From contig NZ_BMKC01000003.1 of assembly GCF_014643775.1 (NCBI RefSeq), forward strand, positions 186,350 to 250,349: a stretch of 64,000 nucleotides of DNA. Reading direction: 5' to 3'. The first letter of the stretch is position 1, and the number at the start of each line of letters is the position of its first letter. Source of the DNA: Arenimonas soli (GTDB lineage Bacteria > Pseudomonadota > Gammaproteobacteria > Xanthomonadales > Xanthomonadaceae). Shown one piece after another: positions 63,517-64,000 of this stretch. Both the position numbers and the translations under genes were made by a program. The notes under the pieces were generated by a model. That model searched no databases. It was not told where the DNA came from and saw only the letters and a program-made list of their open reading frames with translations.

Positions 63517-64000
63517 TGCTGCGGCGGCCGGGCCGCATCGACGCCTACCTGGCGCGCACCGTGCTGGTGTCGACCCTGGCTGCCTGGGTGGTGTTGCTGG
63601 GTTTCGACGTGCTCACCGCGATGGTGAACGAACTCGACGAGGTGGGCGAGGGCGGCTACACGCTCAGCCATGCCTTCCTTTACACGCTCTACACGGTTCC
63701 GCGGCGCACCTACGAGCTGTTTCCCACCACGGCGCTCATCGGCACCGTGCTCGGCCTGGGCGGGCTGGCGGCACGTTCGGAGCTGACCGCCATGCGCGCC
63801 GTCGGGCTGTCGCGGCTGCGCATCGGCCTGGGGGCCCTGGGCTCGAGCGGCCTGCTGGCCCTGGTGATGGTGGTCAACGCCGAAACCGTGGCGCCCATGG
63901 GTGAACAGCAGGCGCAGCTGGTGGCCAACTCGGCCAAGGCCGGTGACGTGGTGATGGCGCGGGTGTCGGGACTGTGGGCGCGCGAGGGCAATCTTTTCCT
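63513..64000 (+). CDS. lptG: LPS export ABC transporter permease LptG (3' end outside window)
   Basis: The frame opens at ATGATG overlapping the lptF stop and is open to the window edge, giving about 162 residues. It begins with RPGRIDAYLARTVLVSTLAAWVVLLGFD and contains the conserved YTLYTVPRRTYELFPTTALIGTVLGLGGLA of LptG TM2-3 and the SELTAMRAVGLS loop that contacts LptB. It forms the LptB2FG exporter with the upstream gene. Confidence 0.93.
   Translation, partial: MMLRRPGRIDAYLARTVLVSTLAAWVVLLGFDVLTAMVNELDEVGEGGYTLSHAFLYTLYTVPRRTYELFPTTALIGTVLGLGGLAARSELTAMRAVGLSRLRIGLGALGSSGLLALVMVVNAETVAPMGEQQAQLVANSAKAGDVVMARVSGLWAREGNLF

Overview
The window is compact, GC-rich bacterial chromosome with short intergenic gaps and many 1-4 nt gene overlaps. 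Gene content points to the Xanthomonadales (Lysobacterales) within the Gammaproteobacteria. The markers are a Clp-type CRP regulator next to a SpeD beginning VVKPLPR, the trpE-trpG-trpD-trpC region beside clp/speD/coq7, an aceF/GNAT-nitrilase/lpd cluster in which both E2 and E3 carry a lipoyl domain, rplM-rpsI, and zapA-6S RNA-formyl-THF cyclo-ligase. I cannot name the genus. No prophage, insertion sequence, CRISPR array or rRNA operon was seen.

Layout. 1-6.3 kb: the 3' end of a c-type cytochrome gene, a membrane LytTR regulator, an acyltransferase-3 protein, a GlxA-type regulator, two exported proteins of unknown role, an EF-hand protein and an OmpW porin. 6.6-13.2 kb: pyruvate dehydrogenase E2 and E3 genes, with an MscS channel and a GNAT-nitrilase fusion between them. 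13.5-14.06 kb: a REP-bounded inverted-repeat element with no gene. 14-21.2 kb (minus strand): a complete Mrp/Pha cation/proton antiporter operon (fused AB, then C, D, E, F, G) ending in an SLC13 transporter. 22.2-29.5 kb: a four-gene envelope cluster (DUF1302 barrel, DUF1329 protein, YCF48-like propeller, RND/MMPL transporter) behind one clear promoter. 29.6-34 kb: housekeeping genes including purC and rpe.

34-39.8 kb holds a proteobacterial dedicated sortase system. It consists of a class GN sortase, two very small ORFs, a VIT/vWA sortase target, and a divergent response regulator/histidine kinase pair. 39.8-46.6 kb is the tryptophan region, with a dCache-HAMP-GGDEF cyclase between trpE and trpG and an ABM-domain protein between trpD and trpC. 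It is followed by an HAD phosphatase, a GNAT protein, the Clp regulator, speD and coq7. 49.3-52.7 kb has a GlcF-like Fe-S protein, rplM-rpsI, tRNA-Gln(CUG) with a strong terminator, and a double-cNMP/rhodanese protein. A second copy of the REP-bounded repeat lies at 52.7-53.0 kb. 53-64 kb carries rpiA, an EVE-domain protein, formyl-THF cyclo-ligase, 6S RNA, zapA and a zapB-like gene. It also carries a PAS-GGDEF-EAL protein, a UPF0149 gene, pepP, a DUF4328 gene, holC, pepA, lptF and the start of lptG.

The parts most worth following up are the DUF1302/DUF1329/YCF48/RND cluster, the sortase locus with its micro-ORFs and atypical sorting signal, the two structured repeats, and an unexplained intrinsic terminator just upstream of aceF.
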